Assembly: GCA_947447385.1 (NCBI GenBank) | Contig: CANFKN010000028.1 | Coordinates: forward strand, 1-11,502 | Length of the DNA: 11,502 bases | From: Microbacteriaceae bacterium | GTDB taxonomy: Bacteria; Actinomycetota; Actinomycetes; Actinomycetales; Microbacteriaceae | Reading direction: 5' to 3' | In this document: positions 1-7,053 of the stretch, piece by piece | How positions within the stretch are numbered: the first letter of the stretch is position 1 | Layout: each line of letters opens with the position of its first letter | Position numbers and translations under genes: made by a program | The notes under the pieces: generated by a model | Database searches by the model: none | Told to the model about the DNA's origin: nothing | Seen by the model: only the letters and a program-made list of their open reading frames with translations

Positions 1-62
1 CGCCTGCCGGGCGTGAGTAGCTGATTGGGGCTAGAGGTTGTTGCGCCATTGCTAACAGTCAT
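1..62 (-). CDS. Possible 5' end of a divergent gene (partial)
   Basis: On the minus strand an ATG at 60-62 opens a frame that stays free of stops to the edge of the window (20 codons, beginning MTVSNGATTSSPNQLL). A second, overlapping frame from the ATG at 47-49 is also open. All three plus-strand frames have a stop within the first 25 bases, so any gene here would have to be on the minus strand or end at once. No clear ribosome binding site precedes either ATG, and 20 codons without a stop is not significant by itself. A divergent neighbour of dnaK is plausible, but I do not recognise the product. Confidence 0.2.
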   Translation of the reverse strand, partial: MTVSNGATTSSPNQLLTPGR

Positions 63-160
63 GGCTTTAGGTTAGCGAAAAACATTTCAACTTTGATTAC
101 GTTTTGCCATCGGGTTTGCCACGAGTTCGCCTCAAGTTCAACCTGACGCGAAAACTTAAG

Positions 161-181
161 GTTGAGTGAACTTGACTCAAC
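161..181. promoter_or_regulatory. HAIR-type HspR operator, copy 1
   Basis: A perfect inverted repeat, GTTGAGT-N7-ACTCAAC. It matches the known actinobacterial HAIR element (CTTGAGT-N7-ACTCAAG), the binding site of HspR, except for the outermost base pair, which is swapped but still complementary. It lies 117 bp before the dnaK start, in an operon that itself encodes HspR. The site is visible in the sequence; its role is inferred from family knowledge. Confidence 0.85.
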
Positions 182-196
182 TTTGGCCGCAAAAAC

Positions 197-275
197 TTGA
201 CACTCGCAAACAGGCATGCGAAACTTGAGTCAAATCGGCTCAACTTTGAGCCGAAGCACCACCTATCCGTAATAA
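197..275 (+). promoter_or_regulatory. dnaK promoter region (exact hexamers uncertain)
   Basis: Two -35 candidates are visible. TTGACA at 197-202 is a perfect consensus -35 lying between the two HAIR sites, but 17-18 bp downstream there is only a poor -10 (GAAACT, 220-225). TTGAGC at 246-251 is followed after 18 bp by TAATAA at 270-275, which would give a leader of about 17 nt that still contains the ribosome binding site. Either choice puts HAIR copy 2 where bound HspR would block polymerase. Confidence 0.45.
224..244. promoter_or_regulatory. HAIR-type HspR operator, copy 2
   Basis: CTTGAGT-N7-GCTCAAC. The left half-site is a perfect HAIR half and the right half has two changes from ACTCAAG. 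It lies exactly 63 bp after copy 1, which is six helical turns at 10.5 bp per turn, so both sites face the same side of the DNA. Both copies continue into the same ten bases, CTCAACTTTG, which suggests the second arose by local duplication. Confidence 0.75.
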
Positions 276-285
276 AGAAACAAAC

Positions 286-291
286 AAGGAG
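286..291 (+). promoter_or_regulatory. Ribosome binding site deciding the dnaK start
   Basis: AAGGAG lies 7 nt before the ATG at 299. It fixes the dnaK start there rather than at an in-frame TTG at 197, which would add 34 residues unlike any DnaK and would place the coding sequence over the HAIR operator. Confidence 0.85.
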
Positions 292-298
292 ACACCAC

Positions 299-2134
299 AT
301 GGCTCGTGCAGTAGGCATTGACCTCGGAACCACCAACTCGGCAGTAGCCGTTCTCGAAGGTGGCGAACCAACCGTTATCGCAAACGCCGAAGGTTTTCGC
401 ACCACACCATCGGTCGTAGCATTCACCAAAGACGGCGAAATCTTGGTTGGCGAAACCGCCAAGCGCCAAGCCGTAACCAACGTTGACCGCACCATCGCAT
501 CAGTCAAGCGCCACATGGGCACCGACTGGACCTTCGCCGTCGACGACAAAAAATACACCCCACAAGAAATCAGCGCACGCATTTTGGCAAAGCTAAAGCG
601 CGACGCCGAGACCTACCTGGGTGAAGCAGTGACCGACGCAGTCATCACAGTTCCTGCATACTTCAACGACGCTGAGCGTCAGGCAACCAAAGACGCTGGC
701 GAGATCGCCGGCCTCAACGTCTTGCGAATCATCAACGAGCCAACCGCTGCTGCCCTGGCCTATGGCCTAGACAAAGGCAAAGAGGATGAACTGATTCTCG
801 TGTTCGACCTTGGTGGAGGCACCTTCGACGTGTCACTTCTCGAAGTTGGCAAAGACGACGACTTCTCGACCATTCAGGTTCGTGCAACCTCTGGCGACAA
901 CCGCCTCGGCGGCGACGACTGGGACCAACGCATTGTTGAGCACCTAGTAAAGAAGTTCAAAGAGACCACCGGTGTTGACGTTTCGAAAGACAAGATCGCA
1001 CTTCAGCGTCTAAAAGAAGCAGCCGAGCAGGCAAAGAAAGAACTATCGCAGGCGACTCAGGCGAGCATTCAGTTGCCATACCTTTCGCTAACCGAAAACG
1101 GCCCAGCCAACCTCGACGAAACTTTGACCCGCGCACAGTTCGAGCAGATGACTGCCGACCTAGTTGACCGCACCAAGAAGCCTTTCAACGACGTCATTAA
1201 AGAAGCCGGCGTAAAGGTTGACGACATCGCACACGTTGTATTGGTCGGTGGCTCAACCCGCATGCCAGCAATCAGCGAACTAGTCAAGAGCCTCACCGGC
1301 GGCCGCGAGCCAAACAAGGGTGTAAACCCTGATGAGGTCGTAGCAGTTGGCGCATCGCTTCAGGCCGGTGTTCTAAAAGGTGAGCGCAAAGACGTTCTTC
1401 TAATCGATGTAACCCCGCTGTCACTTGGCATCGAAACTGTCGGTGGCATCATGACCAAGCTCATCGAACGCAACACCGCGATTCCGACCAAACGCAGCGA
1501 AACCTTCTCGACCGCAGCTGACAACCAGCCATCGGTTTCGATCCAGGTTTATCAGGGCGAGCGCGAGTTCACCCGCGACAACAAGTCACTCGGCAACTTC
1601 GAACTAACTGGCATCGCACCAGCACCTCGTGGCGTGCCACAGGTTGAGGTCACCTTCGACATCGACGCAAACGGCATCGTGCACGTTTCAGCGAAAGACA
1701 AAGGCACCGGCAAAGAGCAGTCAGTCACCATCACCGGTGGCGGCAGCTTGCCAAAAGAAGACATCGAGCGCATGGTTCGCGAAGCTGAAGAGCACGCAGC
1801 CGAAGACAAGAAGCGTCGCGAAGAACAAGAAACTCGCAACAGCGCTGAACAGCTTGTCTATGGCATCGAAAAGCTCATCAAAGAAAACGACGAGAAGCTA
1901 CCAGAAGACATCAAGACCTCGGTTCAGGCCGACGTCGATGCTCTAAAGACTGCGCTCGCCGGCGAAGAGTTCGAACCTGTCAAGGCAGCCTACGACACCT
2001 TGGTCGAGTCACAGCAGAAGCTTGGCGAAGCCATCTATGCGGCCACCCCGGCCGAAGGTGAAGCAGCAGCCGACGCAACCTCTGGCGAAGACGTTGTTGA
2101 CGCCGAAGTTGTTGACGAAGAAGACGGCAAGTAA
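299..2134 (+). CDS. dnaK: Chaperone protein DnaK (Hsp70)
   Basis: Cytosolic ATP-dependent Hsp70 chaperone of 611 residues, a normal length for actinobacterial DnaK. It binds exposed hydrophobic peptide segments and cycles between ATP and ADP states with DnaJ and GrpE, encoded just downstream. The N-terminal ATPase domain shows GIDLGTTNS (6-14), INEPTAAALAYG (145-156), FDLGGGTFDVS (169-179), LVGGSTRMP (315-323) and AVGASLQAGVLKG (349-361). The conserved interdomain linker DVLLIDVTPLSLGIET (365-380) follows, then the beta-sandwich substrate domain and a charged helical lid. The acidic tail from about 588 ends DAEVVDEEDGK. The start at 299 is set by AAGGAG and by the MARAVGIDLGTT opening. The stop overlaps the grpE start by one base. 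Expression should be heat-induced through the two upstream HAIR sites; in actinobacteria DnaK itself can act as co-repressor with HspR. Confidence 0.98.
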   Translation: MARAVGIDLGTTNSAVAVLEGGEPTVIANAEGFRTTPSVVAFTKDGEILVGETAKRQAVTNVDRTIASVKRHMGTDWTFAVDDKKYTPQEISARILAKLKRDAETYLGEAVTDAVITVPAYFNDAERQATKDAGEIAGLNVLRIINEPTAAALAYGLDKGKEDELILVFDLGGGTFDVSLLEVGKDDDFSTIQVRATSGDNRLGGDDWDQRIVEHLVKKFKETTGVDVSKDKIALQRLKEAAEQAKKELSQATQASIQLPYLSLTENGPANLDETLTRAQFEQMTADLVDRTKKPFNDVIKEAGVKVDDIAHVVLVGGSTRMPAISELVKSLTGGREPNKGVNPDEVVAVGASLQAGVLKGERKDVLLIDVTPLSLGIETVGGIMTKLIERNTAIPTKRSETFSTAADNQPSVSIQVYQGEREFTRDNKSLGNFELTGIAPAPRGVPQVEVTFDIDANGIVHVSAKDKGTGKEQSVTITGGGSLPKEDIERMVREAEEHAAEDKKRREEQETRNSAEQLVYGIEKLIKENDEKLPEDIKTSVQADVDALKTALAGEEFEPVKAAYDTLVESQQKLGEAIYAATPAEGEAAADATSGEDVVDAEVVDEEDGK

Positions 2135-2718
2135 TGGCCGAAAACTTCGAATCGCAAGATGCGTCACAAGAGGCTTCGCAAGAGCCAGCCGCTCAAGATT
2201 CAGCAGCCGAAGGAGCATCTGAGCTTAATAACTCAGATGCCCCCGAAGCCGTTCTAGACGACCTCGACCAAGAGCTGGCCGACCTAAACTCGGCCATCAA
2301 CAAAGAGGCCGAGTTGCTCGCCGATCTTCAGCGCCTGCAGGCAGAGTTTGTGAACTACAAGAATCGAGTTGAGCGCGACCGCGACCTTGCACGCAACAGT
2401 GCAATCGCCGAAGTGCTTCGCGCGTTCTTGCCAGCACTCGACGACCTGTCGCGCGCTGAGGCACACGGCGATCTTGAGGGCTCACCCTTTGCTGCGGTGG
2501 CAACCAAGATTCGTGCAGCCGGTGACAAGTTCGGGCTAAAGGCATTTGGCGAAAAGGGTGAGAAGTTCAACCCAGAACTACACGACGCACTCGTGCAATT
2601 GCCAAACCCAGAGGTCACTGAGAACACTGTCGGCGACGTAATCGAGCAAGGTTTCACGCTTGGCGATCGAGTGATTCGCCCAGCAAAGGTGGCAGTTTTT
2701 ATTCCTGCCGAAGGGTAA
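2134..2718 (+). CDS. grpE: Nucleotide exchange factor GrpE
   Basis: GrpE (194 residues) releases ADP from DnaK and so resets the Hsp70 cycle in the cytosol. Residues 1-45 are an acidic, low-complexity, Ser/Ala/Glu/Gln-rich tail. Residues 45-85 form the long dimerising helix, containing LQAEFVNYKNRVERD. Residues 87-130 form the helical bundle, and 137-191 the beta domain that contacts DnaK, with the family pattern GEKFNPELHDAL (142-153) and VIEQGFTLGDRVIRPAKVAV (169-188). The ATG overlaps the dnaK stop (TAATG), so translation is probably coupled; the purine-rich GAAGAAGACGG at the end of dnaK can serve as ribosome binding site. Family and position agree, so there is little doubt. Confidence 0.97.
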   Translation: MAENFESQDASQEASQEPAAQDSAAEGASELNNSDAPEAVLDDLDQELADLNSAINKEAELLADLQRLQAEFVNYKNRVERDRDLARNSAIAEVLRAFLPALDDLSRAEAHGDLEGSPFAAVATKIRAAGDKFGLKAFGEKGEKFNPELHDALVQLPNPEVTENTVGDVIEQGFTLGDRVIRPAKVAVFIPAEG

Positions 2719-2724
2719 TCAAAA

Positions 2725-3660
2725 ATGGCAAGTCAAGACTGGTTCGACAAAGACTTCTACAAAATTCTGGGCGTAGCTAAAGACGTTAGCGATGCTGAGC
2801 TAAAGAAGGTTTATCGCAAGCTGGCACGCCAATTTCACCCTGACTCAAACCCTGGCGATGCTAAAGCCGAAGCGCGCTTTAAAGAAATCAGTGAAGCCTA
2901 TTCGGTTTTGAGTGATGCTGAGCAGCGCAAAGAATATGATGCCGTTCGCGCCATGGGCGGGGGAGCCAGATTCACATCTGGTGGCCCCGGTCAGGCAGGC
3001 GGTTTCGAAGATGTTTTCAGCAACATCTTTGGCGGCGGCGGCAGCCCCTTTGGTGGTGGCTTCGGCGGCGCTGGAGGTTTTGGTGGCCGTGGTGGTTTCG
3101 GCCCTCAACCTGGCCAAGACAAGAGCGTCTCGATCACCATCAACTTCATCGACTCTGTCAAAGGCACAACCGAGAAACTTCGACTCGAAGGTGAAGAACC
3201 ACTAAGCGTCAAGATTCCCGCGGGCATCAACGACGGATCAAAAGTCAAGGTTCGCGGCAAGGGTTACTCTTCGCCAAACGGCGGGCCAGCTGGCGATCTT
3301 CTAGTCGCTGTCACAGTCAAACCACACCCGGTTTTCACCCGCGATGGGCTCAACCTGCGCGTTGTGGTGCCGGTGGCATTCACTGAGGCAGTTCTCGGTG
3401 CGACCATTCAAGTGCCTACGCTTGGTGGCGAACCCGTCAAACTAAAAGTCGCCCCGGGCACACCAAACGGTCGCGTGCTGCGTGTCAAAGGTCGCGGTGT
3501 TGAATCCTCAAAGGGCACCGGCGACCTCTTGGCAACCGTCGAAATCGCAGTGCCTTCACACGTCAGTGACAAGGCCGGCGAACTGTTGGCAACGTTTGCA
3601 ACAGAGCTTGGCGATGAAGACCCTCGTGCCGACCTACTGCTAAGGGCCGGGTTGCTCTGA
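2725..3660 (+). CDS. dnaJ: DnaJ-type co-chaperone without zinc finger
   Basis: Hsp40 co-chaperone (311 residues) that delivers clients to DnaK and stimulates its ATPase. The N-terminal J domain (about 9-73) has the essential HPD triad at 38-40. A Gly/Phe-rich stretch follows (78-130, many GGFGG units) and then the C-terminal peptide-binding domains (132-300). The protein contains no cysteine at all, so the four CXXCXGXG zinc motifs of classical DnaJ are missing; it has the class II (CbpA-like) layout at about 311 residues instead of 375-390. From memory, Microbacteriaceae dnaK operons often carry this short form. The start follows the grpE stop by 6 nt, with AAGGG at 2711-2715 as ribosome binding site. 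A separate zinc-finger DnaJ elsewhere in the genome is likely, but is outside this window. Confidence 0.95.
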   Translation: MASQDWFDKDFYKILGVAKDVSDAELKKVYRKLARQFHPDSNPGDAKAEARFKEISEAYSVLSDAEQRKEYDAVRAMGGGARFTSGGPGQAGGFEDVFSNIFGGGGSPFGGGFGGAGGFGGRGGFGPQPGQDKSVSITINFIDSVKGTTEKLRLEGEEPLSVKIPAGINDGSKVKVRGKGYSSPNGGPAGDLLVAVTVKPHPVFTRDGLNLRVVVPVAFTEAVLGATIQVPTLGGEPVKLKVAPGTPNGRVLRVKGRGVESSKGTGDLLATVEIAVPSHVSDKAGELLATFATELGDEDPRADLLLRAGLL

Positions 3661-4073
3661 TGTATGACTTCGACGAAAACACGCCAATGTTCGTGATTTC
3701 GGTCGCGGCCGAGTTGGCAGTAATGCACCCACAAACCCTGCGTCAATATGACCGAATGGGTTTAGTTAGCCCAAGTCGCACAGCCGGGCAATCGCGTCGA
3801 TACACGATGCGAAACGTTGCCCAGCTGCGCACTATTGCAGCGCTTTCTGCCGAGGGTGTCAGCCTCGAAGGAATCCGCCGCATTCTCGAACTAGAGAACC
3901 AAAACAATGAACTCAAACAGCGAGTTCGCGACCTAGAAAAAACCTTGGCCGACGAGCTAATGAAACGACCTGGTGCACGCGTGTTTGTCGCGGGTGACGA
4001 AGGCATCGTTTCACTGGCTCAGGGCAAGAGATCACGAGTCACCAAAGCAATGACGCTTTGGCGGGCTCGCTAA
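3660..4073 (+). CDS. hspR: Heat-shock repressor HspR (MerR family)
   Basis: Transcriptional repressor of 137 residues. It binds HAIR operators and keeps the dnaK operon low until heat stress. The MerR-type winged helix-turn-helix covers about 11-75: FVISVAAELAVMHPQTLRQY, then DRMGLVSPSRTAGQSRRYT, then the LRTIAALSAEGVSLEGIRRI helix. A short coiled coil (about 76-101, LELENQNNELKQRVRDLEKTL) should mediate dimerisation. The basic C-terminal tail ends WRAR, similar to known HspR tails. The Met codon overlaps the dnaJ stop by one base (TGATG), so translation is probably coupled to dnaJ. Its likely targets are the two sites at 161-181 and 224-244, giving autoregulation. The MISV-like motif, AQTLRQYDR region and operon position make it HspR rather than another MerR regulator. 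Confidence 0.95.
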   Translation: MYDFDENTPMFVISVAAELAVMHPQTLRQYDRMGLVSPSRTAGQSRRYTMRNVAQLRTIAALSAEGVSLEGIRRILELENQNNELKQRVRDLEKTLADELMKRPGARVFVAGDEGIVSLAQGKRSRVTKAMTLWRAR

Positions 4074-4085
4074 AGGAGCAACACC

Positions 4086-6248
4086 ATGGCTACTGGCCAA
4101 CAAATGCCTTCAACCGGCGACAATAAAACCGCGCTCGAAAAGTTCGGCATCAACCTCACCGATATTGCTAAATCGGGCAAGCTCGACCCTGTCATTGGCC
4201 GAGACGCCGAGATTCGTCGCGTGTCTCAGGTGCTTAGTCGCCGCACAAAAAACAACCCCGTGCTCATTGGTGAGCCCGGTGTTGGCAAGACCGCGGTGGT
4301 CGAAGGTTTAGCCCAGCGAATCGTAGCTGGCGACGTGCCCGAGAGTTTAAAGGGCAAACAACTCATTTCTCTCGACCTTTCAGCTTTGCTGGCTGGCGCC
4401 AAATATCAAGGCGAATTCGAAGAACGTCTAAAGGCCGTGCTCGCTGAAATCAACGCAGCCGAAGGCCAAATCATCACATTCATCGATGAGATTCACACGC
4501 TAGTTGGTGCAGGTGGTGCCGGCGGTGGCATCGACGCATCGAACATGCTAAAGCCAATGTTGGCGCGAGGTGAGCTGCGCCTAATTGGTGCAACCACGCT
4601 CGATGAATACCGTGAACGCATTGAACGCGACCCCGCGCTCGAGCGTCGCTTTCAACAGGTCTATGTTGGCGAACCCTCGGTCGTTGACACAGTCGCGATT
4701 TTGCGCGGCCTGAAAGAACGATACGAAGCACACCACAAAGTGGCCATCGCTGACGCAGCACTTGTTGCTGCAGCAACCCTCTCGAATCGTTACATCACCT
4801 CACGCCAACTACCTGACAAAGCTATCGACCTCATCGATGAGGCGGCTTCAAGGTTGCGCATGGAGATCGACTCGGCGCCAGTCGAAATCGACGAACTACG
4901 TCGCACGGTCGATCGACTAAAGCTCGAAGAGCTTGCACTAGCGAAAGAGAAGGATGCTCCATCAAAGGAGCGCCTTGCAAAGCTGCGCGAAGACCTCGCT
5001 GGCAAGGCATCAGAACTTGGTGAGCTAAGCAAGCGTTGGGATGCCGAACGCGCTGAGCTAAACCGCGTTGGTGACCTCAAAACTAAACTCGACTCGCTTC
5101 GCATTGAAGCAGAAAAAGCGCAACGCGAAGGCAACCTCGAGAAGGCGTCGCGTCTGCTCTATGGCGAAATTCCAGCCCTCGAAAAACAGCTAACCGCAGC
5201 CGAAAACTCAACCGAAGACAACGTCGATCGCATGGTTTCAGACCAGGTCGGTGAAGCCGACATCGCCGCCGTTGTAGCTGCGTGGACGGGAATCCCAGTG
5301 GGTCGTTTATTGCAAGCCGAGAGCGAAAAACTGCTAGGCCTTGAAGCCGAACTTGGCAAACGCCTCGTGGGTCAAAAGCGCGCCGTCAAGTCGGTGAGCG
5401 ACGCGATTCGCCGCACCCGTGCCGGCATCGCAGACCCAGATCGCCCCACCGGGTCGTTCCTATTTTTAGGCCCAACAGGTGTTGGCAAAACCGAGCTCGC
5501 TAAGTCACTCGCAGCGTTTTTGTTCGACGACGAAAAGTCAATGATTCGCATCGACATGAGCGAATATGGCGAGAAGCACTCGGTCTCGCGTCTGATCGGA
5601 GCCCCGCCGGGATACATCGGTTATGAAGAAGGTGGCCAGCTCACCGAGGCTGTTCGCCGTCGCCCATACAGCGTGGTATTGCTCGACGAGGTTGAAAAAG
5701 CACACCCTGAGGTTTTCGACATTCTGCTTCAGGTGCTCGATGATGGCCGCCTAACTGATGGCCAAGGTCGCACGGTCGACTTCAGAAACACCATCTTGAT
5801 TTTGACCTCAAACCTGGGTTCTCAGTTCTTGGTTGACCCTGCTGTCAGCGTCGAGCAGCGGGAACCGCTAGTGATGGCAGCCGTTCGCGCAGCCTTCAAG
5901 CCTGAGTTCTTGAACCGACTTGATGACATCGTTGTTTTCTCAGCACTCGAACGCGAAGAGCTCGGCGCCATAGTTGAGCTCAACATCGATCGGTTGTTGG
6001 CTCGACTAGCCGAACGACGTTTGCAACTCGCGGTCACACCGGCAGCTCGAGCCTGGCTGACCCTAAACGGCTACGACCCAATCTATGGAGCCCGCCCGCT
6101 TCGCCGACTCATGCAAAAACAAATCGATGATCAACTTGCTAATCTGATTCTCGCGGGGCAGGTGCACGACGGCTCGCTTGTGAGAGTTGATGTGAACACA
6201 GACTCATCTGGGCTCAAGGTTGAGGCAACTGCCGACACATCTATATAA
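4086..6248 (+). CDS. clpB: Disaggregase ClpB lacking the N-terminal domain
   Basis: Hexameric AAA+ disaggregase that pulls proteins out of aggregates together with DnaK. At 720 residues it is about 140 shorter than typical ClpB, and the missing part is the N-terminal Clp_N domain: the protein starts almost directly at ALEKFGINLTDIAKSGKLDPVIGRD. NBD1 has Walker A GEPGVGKT (62-69), pore loop KYQG (106-109), Walker B FIDEIH (132-137) and the arginine-finger motif ERRF (186-189). The full-length coiled-coil middle domain (about 270-385), ending SRLLYGEIPALEKQL, marks ClpB rather than ClpC. NBD2 has Walker A GPTGVGKT (462-469), pore loop GYIGYEEGG (509-517), Walker B LLDEVEKAH (532-540), sensor 1 LTSN (573-576) and sensor 2 GARPLRR (668-674). 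The start follows hspR by 12 nt with AAGGAG at 4073-4078, so no N-domain could be encoded upstream. From memory, this short form is usual in Microbacteriaceae. Confidence 0.95.
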   Translation: MATGQQMPSTGDNKTALEKFGINLTDIAKSGKLDPVIGRDAEIRRVSQVLSRRTKNNPVLIGEPGVGKTAVVEGLAQRIVAGDVPESLKGKQLISLDLSALLAGAKYQGEFEERLKAVLAEINAAEGQIITFIDEIHTLVGAGGAGGGIDASNMLKPMLARGELRLIGATTLDEYRERIERDPALERRFQQVYVGEPSVVDTVAILRGLKERYEAHHKVAIADAALVAAATLSNRYITSRQLPDKAIDLIDEAASRLRMEIDSAPVEIDELRRTVDRLKLEELALAKEKDAPSKERLAKLREDLAGKASELGELSKRWDAERAELNRVGDLKTKLDSLRIEAEKAQREGNLEKASRLLYGEIPALEKQLTAAENSTEDNVDRMVSDQVGEADIAAVVAAWTGIPVGRLLQAESEKLLGLEAELGKRLVGQKRAVKSVSDAIRRTRAGIADPDRPTGSFLFLGPTGVGKTELAKSLAAFLFDDEKSMIRIDMSEYGEKHSVSRLIGAPPGYIGYEEGGQLTEAVRRRPYSVVLLDEVEKAHPEVFDILLQVLDDGRLTDGQGRTVDFRNTILILTSNLGSQFLVDPAVSVEQREPLVMAAVRAAFKPEFLNRLDDIVVFSALEREELGAIVELNIDRLLARLAERRLQLAVTPAARAWLTLNGYDPIYGARPLRRLMQKQIDDQLANLILAGQVHDGSLVRVDVNTDSSGLKVEATADTSI

Positions 6249-6258
6249 GAGGTAAAAC

Positions 6259-7014
6259 ATGGCAGCGAAACCCATTGAGATAGACCTACCCCAGCAAACC
6301 GCAGAGAGCCTAATTGCTGAGGTTGCTGAGCTGGCTAACCCAACGCACGCGCAGCCACTTCAGCGCTTCTTCAAGACTGGGCCGGGGCAATATGCTGAAG
6401 GCGATATCTTCTTGGGGCTCACGGTTCCTCAGTCACGCGCCATCGCTATGAACTACATGAACTTGCCTGACCGCGAAATGCAATTGCTCTTCGAAAGCCC
6501 GATTCACGAACACCGTTTCGCCGCAACAGTTATTCTCACTGAGCGCTTTCGCAAGGCCAAAGACGAGCTAACCAAGGCTGCAATCTTCGACCAATACTTG
6601 CGCGCTGTCTATGAGGGCTACATCAATAACTGGGATCTCGTTGACGTTTCAGCCTCGGTCATCGGAGGGTTTTTGGTCGCAGCCGAAGACCAACGTTTTG
6701 GCGAAAACCTGCTCGACGAACTAGCCGCCAGCGACAACCTGTGGCGCCGTCGTGTAGCAATCATCTTCACGTTTGCATTCATCCGCGCAAATATTTTTGA
6801 ACCAAGCCTGCGCATTTCACGCACGCTACTCGCCGACAAACACGACCTCATTCACAAGGCTTGCGGGTGGATGCTGCGCGAAGTTGGCAAACGCGACCCC
6901 AACGTGTTGCGCGCGTTTCTCGAAGAAACCAAGGGGCGCATGCCACGCACCGAGCTGCGTTATGCCATCGAAAAATTCGACGAGGATGAACGCCAGCGGT
7001 GGCTCAAAGCCTAA
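6259..7014 (+). CDS. AlkD-like DNA alkylation repair protein
   Basis: Probable DNA glycosylase (251 residues) of the AlkD / DNA alkylation repair family. This family is built of HEAT-like helical repeats and removes positively charged alkylated bases such as N3-methyladenine and N7-methylguanine. Visible motifs are YINNWDLVDVSA (121-132), LWRRRVAIIFTFAFIR (161-176), DLIHKACGWMLREVGKRD (196-213) and MPRTELRYAIEKF (228-240). W125 and D129 have the same spacing as the Trp and Asp of the AlkD active site. The start follows clpB by only 10 nt with an AGAGG ribosome binding site, so the gene is probably part of the heat-shock transcript. It converges with the exonuclease III gene across 39 nt (7015-7053), where I see no good terminator. 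Family assignment is firm; exact substrates are inferred. Confidence 0.88.
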   Translation: MAAKPIEIDLPQQTAESLIAEVAELANPTHAQPLQRFFKTGPGQYAEGDIFLGLTVPQSRAIAMNYMNLPDREMQLLFESPIHEHRFAATVILTERFRKAKDELTKAAIFDQYLRAVYEGYINNWDLVDVSASVIGGFLVAAEDQRFGENLLDELAASDNLWRRRVAIIFTFAFIRANIFEPSLRISRTLLADKHDLIHKACGWMLREVGKRDPNVLRAFLEETKGRMPRTELRYAIEKFDEDERQRWLKA

Positions 7015-7053
7015 CCCCTCAGGTTCGGTTGTGTTGCCCGTTGCGCGGCTCGA

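Noticed and set aside
197..298. A 34-residue N-terminal extension of DnaK from a TTG codon at 197
   Set aside because: AAGGAG sits 7 nt before the ATG at 299, DnaK homologues start MARAVGIDLGTT, and the extension would cover HAIR copy 2.
97..582. A 161-codon minus-strand open frame over the start of dnaK
   Set aside because: It lies opposite the dnaK coding region and its control sites, has no ribosome binding site or recognisable motif, and is a by-product of dnaK codon usage.
7015..7053. Bidirectional terminator between the AlkD-like gene and xth
   Set aside because: No stem longer than about three base pairs and no T-run could be found on either strand.
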